A DNA stretch of 64,000 nt from Henriciella sp. (lineage in GTDB: Bacteria > Pseudomonadota > Alphaproteobacteria > Caulobacterales > Hyphomonadaceae), in NCBI GenBank assembly GCA_013214545.1, contig JABSQB010000007.1:62001-126000 (forward strand), read 5' to 3'. The notes below the pieces were generated by a model, which was not told the DNA's origin, ran no database searches, and worked only from the letters and a program-made list of their open reading frames with translations. Positions 48,401 to 55,768 of the stretch are shown piece by piece. Position numbers and translations under genes: made by a program. Numbering within the stretch: position 1 is the stretch's first letter; the number at the start of each line of letters is the position of its first letter.

Positions 48401-49992
48401 CTGAAATTCTGACGGAAGAAATGGCTGAGCGGCCGGAATTGTTGGGACAGAACCGCAACCGGGCTGTCATCTCCCATCGAACCTACGGCTTCTTTGCCAT
48501 TCTCGGCCATCGGGGCGAGGATCAGTTCCAGCGTTTCCAGCGTGAACCCAGAGACTTTTTGACGGCGCAAAAGCTCTTCGGTTTCAAACATGCGTGGTTC
48601 TTTGCCCGGCCCAATTTCGGGATCGAGGTCACGAACGTTTTCGAGCCATTTCTCATATGGATGTTCAGCGGCGAGCTCGTCGACAATCTCTTCGTGCTCG
48701 TAGAATTTTCCGTTTTCCAGATCAGCGGCAATCATGCCGCCCGCCTGAACGTGGCCACGGCGCACAACATCATGGCCGGAAAGCGGACACATGCCGGTCT
48801 CTGACCCTACGGCCAGAATACCGTCGCCCGTCAACGCATACCGCAAGGGACGCAAGCCATTGCGATCAAGGCCCGCGACCGCCCAGCGTCCGTCATAGGC
48901 GCAAACAGCCGCCGGGCCGTCCCACGGCTCCATCACGGAGTTGCAATAAGCGTAAAGCGCAGCATGCTTTTCCGGCATAATGGATGCACGTTTCGACCAG
49001 GCTTCCGGGATCAGCAGCGCTTTGGTCATTGGCGCCGTGCGGCCAGCCTTACAAAGGATCTCAAACACCGCATCCAGCGCGCCGGAATCCGAGCTACCTT
49101 GCGGGGCAACGGGTTTGATATCGTCAACATAGTCGCCAAAAGTACCGGAGACCATTTTGATCTCGTGGCTCTTCATCCAGTTCAGATTGCCCCGCAGTGT
49201 GTTGATTTCGCCATTGTGGGCGAGCATGCGGAACGGCTGCGCAAGGGACCATTGTGGAAACGTGTTGGTCGAGTAGCGCTGGTGATAGATGGCAACGGCT
49301 GACTCAAAGCGCTCATCGCGCAGGTCGAGGTAGAAATTATCAATATCCTCGGCCAGGAACATGCCTTTGTAGATGAGCGATTTGTGGCTGAGCGAACAAA
49401 TGTAAAATCCTGGAATGCCTGCCTCGCGAGCGCGGCGTTCGATCCTACGTCGACAGATATAAAGCGCGCGCTCCAGCGCTTCCGGGTCGCGGCCCTGGTC
49501 GTCACGGAACATGATCTGCTCAATCTCTGGACGCGTGTCCTGTGCTTTTTGACCAATGATTGAGACATCGACCGGGGGTTGGCGCCAGCCATAGATGTAG
49601 AATCCGAAATGCAAGATCTCGGTCTCGACAATCGCCCGCGCCGCTTCCTGTTGACCAAGGTCCGTACGTGGCAGGAATATCTGACCAACGCAGATCGGAT
49701 CGTCAGTGGGATTATGGCCGCAGCGGCTGACTTGGTAGCGGAAAAATTCCTGCGGCACCTCAACCCGGATCCCCGCGCCATCACCGGTCTTGCCATCTGC
49801 ATCGACGGCGCCTCGGTGCCAGACGTTTTTCAAGGCTTTGATACCCATCTCGACGATCTCACGGCGGGGCTGACCGTCCAGCGCAGCGACAAGCCCAACG
49901 CCGCAAGCGCTGTGTTCATCTTCGGGATTATAAGCGTGACCTTCGATCAGGCGGTCCCGATTGGCGAGGTAGGTATCGACAAACTTACTCAT
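45466..49992 (-). CDS. gltB: Glutamate synthase (NADPH) large subunit
   Basis: 1508 residues. N-terminal class II glutamine amidotransferase with propeptide; the nucleophile is Cys30 (EHSACGVGLV). The FMN-binding glutamate synthase domain (about 840-1200) has LIAGGVGGTGASPQTS and the 3Fe-4S cysteines in CIMVRQCHSNTCPVGVC. The C-terminal GXGXG domain contains NTCLYGATSGNLYAAGQAG. With GltD it makes two glutamates from glutamine and 2-oxoglutarate. It is the last gene of gltD-gfa-gltB; overlap with the GFA gene is eight bases. Confidence 0.97.
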   Translation of the reverse strand: MSKFVDTYLANRDRLIEGHAYNPEDEHSACGVGLVAALDGQPRREIVEMGIKALKNVWHRGAVDADGKTGDGAGIRVEVPQEFFRYQVSRCGHNPTDDPICVGQIFLPRTDLGQQEAARAIVETEILHFGFYIYGWRQPPVDVSIIGQKAQDTRPEIEQIMFRDDQGRDPEALERALYICRRRIERRAREAGIPGFYICSLSHKSLIYKGMFLAEDIDNFYLDLRDERFESAVAIYHQRYSTNTFPQWSLAQPFRMLAHNGEINTLRGNLNWMKSHEIKMVSGTFGDYVDDIKPVAPQGSSDSGALDAVFEILCKAGRTAPMTKALLIPEAWSKRASIMPEKHAALYAYCNSVMEPWDGPAAVCAYDGRWAVAGLDRNGLRPLRYALTGDGILAVGSETGMCPLSGHDVVRRGHVQAGGMIAADLENGKFYEHEEIVDELAAEHPYEKWLENVRDLDPEIGPGKEPRMFETEELLRRQKVSGFTLETLELILAPMAENGKEAVGSMGDDSPVAVLSQQFRPLSHFFRQNFSQVTNPPVDPLREDRVMSLKTRFKNLGNVLVTDKTQQDVFVLESPVLSTGMYERLNKMLGDSVQVIDCTFELDAATGDGRALKEALSRIRQEAEDAVRAGREHIVLTDENQGDTHVAVPMILATGAVHSHLVAQGLRTFCSLTVRSAECIDTHYFAVLIGVGATCVNAYLAQDAIADRHGRGLLGDISIGEAVLNFKKAIEAGLLKIMSKMGISVISSYRGGYNFEALGLSRALVADYFPGLSSRISGLGLAGLEENAVTRHEEAFDEDVVALPVGGFYRLRARSEPHALDGNLIHMLQAACDRGEYELFEKYANAVNDREQPIQLRDLLDFKPAGPVEPLERVQSVNEIRKRFVTPGMSLGALSPEAHGTLNVAMNRIGAKSVSGEGGEVRERYRPLPNGDNMNSAVKQVASGRFGVTAEYLNNCREVEIKVAQGAKPGEGGQLPGFKVTEFIAKNRHATPGVTLISPPPHHDIYSIEDLAQLIYDLKQINPDCRVCVKLVAQSGVGTVAAGVAKAKADVILIAGGVGGTGASPQTSIKYAGLPWEMGLAEAHQVLSLNNLRDKVTLRTDGGLRTGRDIVIAAMLGAEEYGIGTASLVAMGCIMVRQCHSNTCPVGVCTQDESLRAKFTGTADKVINLMSFIAEDVRRILASLGLNSLDEAIGRTDLLAQVSRGAPHLDDLDLNPLLVQVDTATAIEYQPERREDVPDTLDAQILRDGEPFFARGEKMQLTYELQNVQRSIGARSSSTIVRKFGERALPEGRLHVRLTGSAGQSLGAFSTQGLLLDVIGDANDYVGKGLSGATIQLRPPANASYAGGDNTIIGNTCLYGATSGNLYAAGQAGVRFAVRNSGAEAVVEGCGANGCEYMTGGRVAILGKIGDNFGAGMTGGIAYVWDPENQFEQVANPDAIDWYPLVDMDQKYIDVFLMMLEIHHERTGSQRAGELLKEWAHTLSETLMIVPKEIAERVFGETEQQKAS

Positions 49993-50404
49993 CGTTTTGT
50001 CCTTGAATCATCGCGAGCAATTCCGGCCCGGTGTATCGCGGCTGGTCTCCCGAAAAATTGTAATAGTCTGGCTTTTCATCGACGAAGATCTCTTTGCCGA
50101 TTTCGAGCCCCGTCGGCAGGTTCAACGCGCCCGCGCTAATCGACCAGAAATCATCTTGGTCATTGAGCTTATAGAACAGCGAGCTTCCACACTGGCTGCA
50201 AAAGCCTCGTTTGGCCCATTCGGAGCTCGCATACCAGGTAAGCGTCTCATCGGACTTGAACGTCACCTGTCCGCGGATATCTGCGCCAACAAAAGGTCCA
50301 CCATTCCAAGCACGACACATATTGCAGTGACAAACGTCGATCTCGTGTACCTCGTCCACGACAAAGCGTACGGCGTCGCAAAGGCATTTTCCTTCAACCG
50401 TCAT
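49985..50404 (-). CDS. GFA/CENP-V-fold zinc protein
   Basis: 139 residues. Zinc-binding cysteines are in place: KCLC (7-9), CHCNMC (25-30) and CSQC (69-72), the Gfa (glutathione-dependent formaldehyde-activating) family pattern. Most family members have no proven substrate, and S-hydroxymethylglutathione synthase activity should not be assumed. It sits between gltD (3-base gap) and gltB (8-base overlap), in place of a direct gltD-gltB junction, so it is translated with glutamate synthase. Confidence 0.82.
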   Translation of the reverse strand: MTVEGKCLCDAVRFVVDEVHEIDVCHCNMCRAWNGGPFVGADIRGQVTFKSDETLTWYASSEWAKRGFCSQCGSSLFYKLNDQDDFWSISAGALNLPTGLEIGKEIFVDEKPDYYNFSGDQPRYTGPELLAMIQGQNDE

Positions 50405-50407
50405 GAC

Positions 50408-51853
50408 CTACTCCGCTGCCGCTTTTTGCTGTTTCGCAACGGAGCGCATGGCATGATGCATTTCTTCAGAAGCCTGGCGGCCATCAACAATCGCCCAGAC
50501 GACAAGCGAAGCGCCGCGGACAATATCGCCTGCGGCATAGACACCTGGCAGGCTGGTTTCCATAGATTTGAAATCCACTGAAATAGCGCCCCAACGGTTC
50601 ACGCGGAGAGCCGGTTCATCAAACAGAAGCGGAAGGTCTTCCGGATCAAAACCCAGCGCCTTGATCACCATGTCGGCTTTCATATCAACCGTCTCGTCGG
50701 TCTTCTCCGGCGATTGACGGCCTGAGGCATCCGGAGCGCCAAGGCGCATCCGGCGAACTTTAACGCCCTTCACCTTGTTGGCTTTGGTGTGGAGCACGGC
50801 TTCTGGTCCGGAGAGCCATTCGAACTTAACGCCCTCTTCCTCAGCGTTTGCGACCTCACGCTGCGAGCCCGGCATGTTGGTGCGGTCGCGGCGATACAGA
50901 CAGGTGACGGATTTGGCCCCCTGGCGCACGGCTGTGCGAACACAGTCCATTGCCGTGTCGCCACCGCCAATCACGATGACGCGCTTTTCGGAGGCATCGA
51001 GAGACCCATCTTCAAACGCATCGACCTCGTCGCCAAATCCGACGCGATTGGAAGCCGTCAAAAACTCAAGCGCCGGATAAACGCCGTCGGCGCCAACACC
51101 TGGAACCTTCAGATCGCGCGCCTTGTAAACGCCCGTTGCGATCAAAACCGTATCATGCGTGTCGCGGATATCCGTCAGGGTGATGTCTTTGCCGACATCG
51201 CAATTGAATTTGAAGGCGATGCCGCTCTCTTCGAGATGTTTGATCCGGCGTTCTACAATGTCTTTTTCGAGCTTGAAGCCAGGAATACCATAGACCAGCA
51301 GGCCGCCACCGCGATCGTAGCGGTCATAGACCGTGACCTGATAACCTTTGCGACGCAATTGCTCCGCCGCGGCGAGGCCTCCAGGGCCAGCACCGATAAT
51401 GCCTGCTGACTGCGCGCGCTCGCGCGGCGGCTTGATCGGCTTGATCCAGCCTTTGTCCCAGGCCGTGTCGGTGATGTAGCGCTCGATCGAGCCTATGGTC
51501 ACGGTGCCATGCCCAGACTGCTCGATGGTACAAATGCCTTCACACAATCGGTCCTGCGGGCAGATGCGACCACAGATCTCGGGCATATTATTCGTCGCGC
51601 TCGACACCGCGTAGGCTTCTTCCAGCCGATCTTCGGCGGCAAGCTTCAACCAATCTGGAATATTGTTTGAGAGCGGGCAGCCCTGCTGGCAAAATGGAAC
51701 GCCGCACTGAGAACAGCGCGCCGCTTGCGATTTCGCGCTCTTTACAGCGTAGTTGCCGTAAATCTCTTTAAAGTCCCCTTTGCGCGTTTTGGCCGAGCGC
51801 TTTTTCGGCATGGCGCGCTCAAGTTTGATGAATTGCAGCATTTTTTCTGCCAT
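50408..51853 (-). CDS. gltD: Glutamate synthase small subunit
   Basis: 481 residues. N-terminal region with two 4Fe-4S clusters (CSQCGVPFCQQGC, then CGRICPQDRLCEGIC), FAD fold GIIGAGPGGLAAAEQL and NADPH fold VIVIGGGDTAMDCVRTA. It transfers electrons from NADPH to GltB. First gene of gltD-gfa-gltB; the promoter lies in the 234-base region facing uppP. An alternative start at residue 15 (MPKKRSAKTRKGD) exists. Confidence 0.96.
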   Translation of the reverse strand: MAEKMLQFIKLERAMPKKRSAKTRKGDFKEIYGNYAVKSAKSQAARCSQCGVPFCQQGCPLSNNIPDWLKLAAEDRLEEAYAVSSATNNMPEICGRICPQDRLCEGICTIEQSGHGTVTIGSIERYITDTAWDKGWIKPIKPPRERAQSAGIIGAGPGGLAAAEQLRRKGYQVTVYDRYDRGGGLLVYGIPGFKLEKDIVERRIKHLEESGIAFKFNCDVGKDITLTDIRDTHDTVLIATGVYKARDLKVPGVGADGVYPALEFLTASNRVGFGDEVDAFEDGSLDASEKRVIVIGGGDTAMDCVRTAVRQGAKSVTCLYRRDRTNMPGSQREVANAEEEGVKFEWLSGPEAVLHTKANKVKGVKVRRMRLGAPDASGRQSPEKTDETVDMKADMVIKALGFDPEDLPLLFDEPALRVNRWGAISVDFKSMETSLPGVYAAGDIVRGASLVVWAIVDGRQASEEMHHAMRSVAKQQKAAAE

Positions 51854-51926
51854 AATCGCCTCCAGGGGAAAGAGGCTTGCTTATGCGGGACCAAATTCAC
51901 CCTCGCAAGGGTCAATTCACCCTAAA

Positions 51927-52016
51927 TATATCGATATGATATTTATATTGGGCATCGAGAACGCTGTTTTGGCAGTTGTTCAGTGTAAAATCACTATATC
52001 GTATCGTTATGATATG
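51927..52016. promoter_or_regulatory. Two ATATC/GATAT operator-like palindromes
   Basis: Near 51928-51942 the sequence reads ATATC-GATAT-GATAT, and near 51996-52015 it reads ATATC, a ten-base spacer, GATAT. TCGATATGATAT and TCGTTATGATAT are near-identical direct copies about 73 bases apart. They lie between divergent gltD and uppP. The pattern looks like a dimeric repressor or activator site (PadR-type operators are of this kind), but no regulator is encoded nearby. Confidence 0.42.
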
Positions 52017-52087
52017 TATTGATTTATGATGCATCGGGGCTCGAATTGTGCGAGAGCGATTAAGATCGCGTTCAATCGAGCCTGCCC

Positions 52088-52939
52088 ATGTCCCTGCTCC
52101 AACTCTTCATCATCGCCATTGTTCAGGGTCTGACTGAGTGGCTCCCCATCTCATCATCAGGTCACGTCCTGTTGGCAGCGAACTATTTCACATTGGAAGG
52201 CCGCGATGAGCTGCTGATCAATGCCGTTTCCAATCTCGGCACCCTGGCGGCCATGTTGTTCTATTTCCGCAAAGACGCGGCAGCTGCAACGATTGGCGGG
52301 TTTGAACTGATTGGTGCGGGGTTTAAATCTGTTCCTCAATCCCGCGGCGCGAAGCTCGCGCTTTGCATCATCGTCGCAACGCCGATCGCCGTGATCGCGG
52401 CGGTCTCCTACGAAACATTACTCCCTGAAACGCTTCAGAATTCCCTGCGAAGCGTCTGGACTGTGGCCGGCGCGACGATTGGGTTCGGACTTCTGCTCTG
52501 GTGGGCAGACGTCACTGGCGGCAAGGACCGGAAAGAAGCCGACATGACCCTCGGACATGCCGCCTTGATCGGCGCGACGCAGGCGATTGCGGCGCTCATC
52601 CCCGGCACCAGCCGGTCTGGCATCACAATGACGGCCGCCCGTGCGCTCGGCTATGAACGCACAGAAGCAGCAAGATTTTCGATGTTGATCGGCGCACCAA
52701 TTCTGGCCGCGGCGGGCCTCTATGGCGCTTATGGGTTGCTCGATGCCGACACCGCAGGAAGCGTCGTGAGTCTGCAAGACGGTTTGATCGTCGCACTGAT
52801 AGCATTTGTCTCCGGCATTGCCTCGATCCACGTATTGATGACTTTGCTTAAGCGGATGAGCTTCCTGCCTTTCGTGATTTACCGGTTGGCCTTGGGCGTG
52901 GGCCTACTGATTGCGGCGCCGCTTATTGGATTGATTTAA
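52088..52939 (+). CDS. uppP: Undecaprenyl-diphosphatase UppP (BacA)
   Basis: 283 residues, about eight membrane segments. Both catalytic signatures are present: QGLTEWLPISSSGHVLLA near the N-terminus and IPGTSRSGITMTAARALGY in the second half. It dephosphorylates undecaprenyl diphosphate to recycle the lipid carrier for peptidoglycan and O-antigen. Divergent from gltD and followed by a terminator-like hairpin. Confidence 0.95.
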   Translation: MSLLQLFIIAIVQGLTEWLPISSSGHVLLAANYFTLEGRDELLINAVSNLGTLAAMLFYFRKDAAAATIGGFELIGAGFKSVPQSRGAKLALCIIVATPIAVIAAVSYETLLPETLQNSLRSVWTVAGATIGFGLLLWWADVTGGKDRKEADMTLGHAALIGATQAIAALIPGTSRSGITMTAARALGYERTEAARFSMLIGAPILAAAGLYGAYGLLDADTAGSVVSLQDGLIVALIAFVSGIASIHVLMTLLKRMSFLPFVIYRLALGVGLLIAAPLIGLI

Positions 52940-52954
52940 AATCGAAAAATCTGT

Positions 52955-52980
52955 CCTGACACTTTTTTGGTGGTGTCAGG
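52955..52980 (+). terminator. Terminator-like hairpin after uppP
   Basis: Perfect eight-base stem CCTGACAC (52955-52962) and GTGTCAGG (52973-52980) with a T-rich loop. No long U tract follows directly (CCTTTTATT comes ten bases later), so termination may be partial. Confidence 0.5.
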
Positions 52981-53058
52981 GCGCAATCGTCCTTTTATTA
53001 CTAAGAATAATTCCAAAAGTGCGGGCCACCGGTCCTGCCAATCTGATTCAGGTGAAGG

Positions 53059-53802
53059 ATGAAACGCCGCAAACAGAAAAAAAGCGAAAGTCTAGATATT
53101 CGCCTGCCGTTTGAACAAAAGCGCGACTTCATGGAAGCCACGCGATTACGAGGCGAAACCGCGTCCAGCGCGCTGCGCCGTTTCATCTCCACCTATATCG
53201 AGGACGCTCGACTGGCCGAACAAAATAACTCGGTTCAGGAGATCACCATGACCCTCGCACGACATCGCTTTAAAACCATCGCCACAGCCGCCGGCGCCGC
53301 ACTTGGTATTTTTTCGGTTGCAACCCTGCCCTCCGCCGCCGATTCAACGGCTTTCGACGCCCTCGACAAGAATAAAGACGGGATGATTACGGCCGGCGAG
53401 ATTCTGCCCGGTGAAGATGACGATTTCATCGTCAAACTGGACACTGATGGATCGGGCGGGGTTAGCCGCGAAGAGCTGGAAGCCGCCGGAAATCGCATCG
53501 TTATCCGACAAGTCCAATCCGACGATGAAGACGGCGAAAAACGGATGACCGTGAAGACCGTCAAAATCCTTGAATTTGGCGAAGGTGAGAATGGGGAGAT
53601 CCGCAGCGAAGTCAGCACCAAAACGGATAAACACGTTGTAGTGAAGCGGATTCAAGCCGGCGATGAGCTTTCAGAAGCAGAACTGTCTGCGGTCCTGGAA
53701 GAAGCTCTGCGCGACTCCGGACTGGATACCGATCACGACGTGGACATCGATATCATCGTCGAAGAGGTCATCGAAGAAACTCATCGCGGCAACGAGCAGT
53801 AA
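53059..53802 (+). CDS. Ribbon-helix-helix / membrane segment / EF-hand fusion protein
   Basis: 247 residues in one frame. Residues 8-50 fit a ribbon-helix-helix DNA-binding fold (strand ESLDIRLP, then helices with RDFMEATRLRG and ASSALRRFISTYIED). Residues 68-95 are a basic start plus one hydrophobic segment. Residues 103-114 (DKNKDGMITAGE) and 128-139 (DTDGSGGVSREE) are canonical 12-residue EF-hand loops. The C-terminal half is acidic. An internal ATG (Met64, 53248) has AGGAG six bases upstream and begins a good signal peptide, so a secreted EF-hand protein may be made separately. Full-length start has GGTGAAGG upstream. No known family matches the whole. Confidence 0.72.
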   Translation: MKRRKQKKSESLDIRLPFEQKRDFMEATRLRGETASSALRRFISTYIEDARLAEQNNSVQEITMTLARHRFKTIATAAGAALGIFSVATLPSAADSTAFDALDKNKDGMITAGEILPGEDDDFIVKLDTDGSGGVSREELEAAGNRIVIRQVQSDDEDGEKRMTVKTVKILEFGEGENGEIRSEVSTKTDKHVVVKRIQAGDELSEAELSAVLEEALRDSGLDTDHDVDIDIIVEEVIEETHRGNEQ

Positions 53803-53821
53803 CTTGCTGACCAAAAAAGAG

Positions 53822-53843
53822 CCCAGCGCAATTTCGCGCTGGG
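53822..53843 (-). terminator. Intrinsic terminator of the DUF1244 gene
   Basis: Stem CCCAGCG and CGCTGGG around GCAATTTC-type loop. On the minus strand it is followed by CTCTTTTTTGG. It also separates the convergent EF-hand gene. Confidence 0.8.
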
Positions 53844-53867
53844 ATCTATTGCATGAACTGAAATCGA

Positions 53868-54176
53868 TCAGGCGTTGTGCGGCCGCCGAGCCTTGAAGGC
53901 AGCCATCTGTTCTGGCGTCGCTTCGGTCTGGTATTTATCTTTCCACTCAGCGTACGGCATGCCGTAGACCCGCTCGCGTGCTTCGTCCTTAGACATGTCC
54001 ACGCCTTCCGCTTCTGCGGCTTCGCGATACCAGTCGCCAAGACAGTTTCGGCAAAAGTCCGCCAGGATCATCAACTCGATATTCTGCACATCCTTGCGAT
54101 TATCGAGATGCGAGAGCAAGCGCCGAAAGGCGGCTGCATCGAGCTTGTCTTGTTGGGCCTGGTTTAGGTCTGCCAT
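53868..54176 (-). CDS. DUF1244 family protein
   Basis: 102 residues with the compact DUF1244 pattern: FRRLLSHLDNRKDVQNIELM, FCRNCLGDWYREAA and MPYAEWKDKYQTEAT. The conserved CRNCL may bind metal. Distribution is mainly Alpha- and Gammaproteobacteria; function unknown. It starts two bases after the copper-chaperone stop and may be co-transcribed with it. Confidence 0.85.
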   Translation of the reverse strand: MADLNQAQQDKLDAAAFRRLLSHLDNRKDVQNIELMILADFCRNCLGDWYREAAEAEGVDMSKDEARERVYGMPYAEWKDKYQTEATPEQMAAFKARRPHNA

Positions 54177-54178
54177 GT

Positions 54179-54646
54179 CTACTCTCCGATTGCGCGCACT
54201 TCTGCTTCGACGACCAGTGTCATCGGTTCTCCATCGGCATCCAGATTGAGCGTGATGTCAACGGTCTCGCCTGAGACCACATCCTGACCGACGTCGAACA
54301 TCATGAAATGATTGCCGCCACGCTTGAGTTCCAACGCTTCAGACTCTGTAATCAGGAATGACTCAACCTGACGCATTTGCATCTGGCCGTCCGTCATCGA
54401 CATGGTGTGGAGCTCAATCGTGCCAAAGCTAGGCGAACTGGCGCCGGTGAGTGTCACGTCACCGCCTTCAACACTCAAGGTCAGACCGCCCATAGTCAGG
54501 TCTCGTCCTCCAATCGGCTCCATCACGAAGGCGTCAGTATAGGACAGAACCGGTCCTGCTTCAGCGACCGGTGGCGTTGGCGTATCTGCGGGCGCACAGG
54601 CTGCGGCGAGCGCGATCAAGGCGGCGGAGGCGAAAAGACGTGTCAT
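54179..54646 (-). CDS. PCu(A)C copper chaperone, lipoprotein-like
   Basis: 155 residues. Signal with lipobox-like LAAAC (Cys17), then a cupredoxin-like domain with the copper motif HxnM...M...HxM: IELHTMSMTDGQMQM and GGNHFMMFD. PCu(A)C proteins carry Cu(I) to the CuA or CuB site of cytochrome oxidase in the periplasm. The start codon directly follows a 9-bp hairpin whose loop holds the ribosome-binding site. Downstream DUF1244 gene in the same unit. Confidence 0.87.
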   Translation of the reverse strand: MTRLFASAALIALAAACAPADTPTPPVAEAGPVLSYTDAFVMEPIGGRDLTMGGLTLSVEGGDVTLTGASSPSFGTIELHTMSMTDGQMQMRQVESFLITESEALELKRGGNHFMMFDVGQDVVSGETVDITLNLDADGEPMTLVVEAEVRAIGE

Positions 54647-54675
54647 GAGAGGAAATCCTTATCTGGTTTCCTCTC
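54647..54675 (-). promoter_or_regulatory. Leader hairpin holding the PCu(A)C ribosome-binding site
   Basis: A perfect nine-base stem, GAGAGGAAA (minus strand 54675-54667) with TTTCCTCTC (54655-54647), encloses an 11-base loop that contains AAGGA. The ATG begins at the base after the stem. Opening of the stem would be needed for normal initiation. Confidence 0.5.
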
Positions 54676-54689
54676 TCTTTACCGCAAGC

Positions 54690-55724
54690 CTAGACCTGCC
54701 AGAAGCCCACAACGCGCCGCACCTCTTCAATAATCGGTTCGGCCACCGAATTGGCTTTCTCGGCACCCTTTCGGAGCGCGGCGTCGATCTCGGCCGGGTC
54801 GTCGAGCAATTGGCGCATTTGCTGAGTGATCGGCGACAGGTGATCGACAGCCAGGTCGGCCAGCGCAGGTTTGAACGCGCCGAAGCCCTTGCCGCCATAC
54901 TCCGCCAGTACTTGCTCGTCGCTCTGGCTGGCAAGCGCGGCATAAATGCCGACGAGATTAGCAACCTCCGGGCGACCTTCCAGCCCCTCGACCGTCTCCG
55001 GCATATCCCCGAGCGTATCGGTTTTGGATTTTTTGATCTTGCGCGCGATCGTGTCAGCATCGTCGATCAGATTGATCCGCGAGTTTTCAGCCGGATCTGA
55101 CTTGGACATTTTCTTTGTCCCGTCTTTCAGGCTCATGATCCGTGCGCCCGGGCCTTCGATCAATCCTTCTGGAAGCGGGAAAAAGCCCGGTGCCTCGAAC
55201 TGCTGATTGAATCGCGCCGCAGTGTTGCGCGACAATTCCAGATGCTGCTTCTGGTCTTCCCCAACCGGCACGTGCGTGGCCTTGTAGGCAAGAATGTCAG
55301 CTGCCTGCAGAACAGGATAATCAAACAAACCAACGCTGGCGCGCTCTGAGTCTTTGCCAGACTTGTCCTTGAACTGAGTCATCTTTTCGAGCCAACCCAT
55401 CCGTGCGACGCAATTGAAGATCCAGGTCAGCTCGGTGTGTGCGCGCACAGACGATTGTACGAAGATTGTCGACGTGTCCGGATCAAGCCCTGCAGCCATC
55501 ATTGCCGCAGCGATCTGGCGCGTCTGATTCTGGAGCGCAGCTGGTTCTACAGGCATCGTGATCGCGTGCAGATCCACGACACAGTAAATGCCGTCCCACC
55601 CATCATTCTGAAGGTCAGTGAATTTCTTCAGCGCTCCGAGATAATTCCCCAAATGGAGATTGCCGGTGGGTTGGATGCCCGAGAATATGCGGTTCGGGCC
55701 GGAATATGATGCTTGCTCAGTCAT
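54690..55724 (-). CDS. trpS: Tryptophanyl-tRNA synthetase
   Basis: 344 residues. Class I signatures: [16 protein letters not shown] (HIGH-type HLGN at 24-27) and [10 protein letters not shown] (KMSKS-type, about 205). Charges tRNA-Trp. It follows murJ by 44 bases on the same strand; they may be co-transcribed with glnD. Length and motifs are normal. Confidence 0.97.
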   Translation of the reverse strand: MTEQASYSGPNRIFSGIQPTGNLHLGNYLGALKKFTDLQNDGWDGIYCVVDLHAITMPVEPAALQNQTRQIAAAMMAAGLDPDTSTIFVQSSVRAHTELTWIFNCVARMGWLEKMTQFKDKSGKDSERASVGLFDYPVLQAADILAYKATHVPVGEDQKQHLELSRNTAARFNQQFEAPGFFPLPEGLIEGPGARIMSLKDGTKKMSKSDPAENSRINLIDDADTIARKIKKSKTDTLGDMPETVEGLEGRPEVANLVGIYAALASQSDEQVLAEYGGKGFGAFKPALADLAVDHLSPITQQMRQLLDDPAEIDAALRKGAEKANSVAEPIIEEVRRVVGFWQV

Positions 55725-55768
55725 GGCAGCGGGGTTTAGCGGTTTTTGCGCGTCTGGCCAGCGAAAAA

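Noticed and set aside
47617-48804. 395-codon plus-strand frame within the glutamate synthase region
   Set aside because: It is exactly antisense to gltB, with no recognisable motif or ribosome-binding site; a by-product of high GC content.
53059-53247. Antitoxin gene of a toxin-antitoxin pair (because of the ribbon-helix-helix domain)
   Set aside because: No separate toxin frame follows; the RHH domain continues in frame into a membrane segment and EF-hands.
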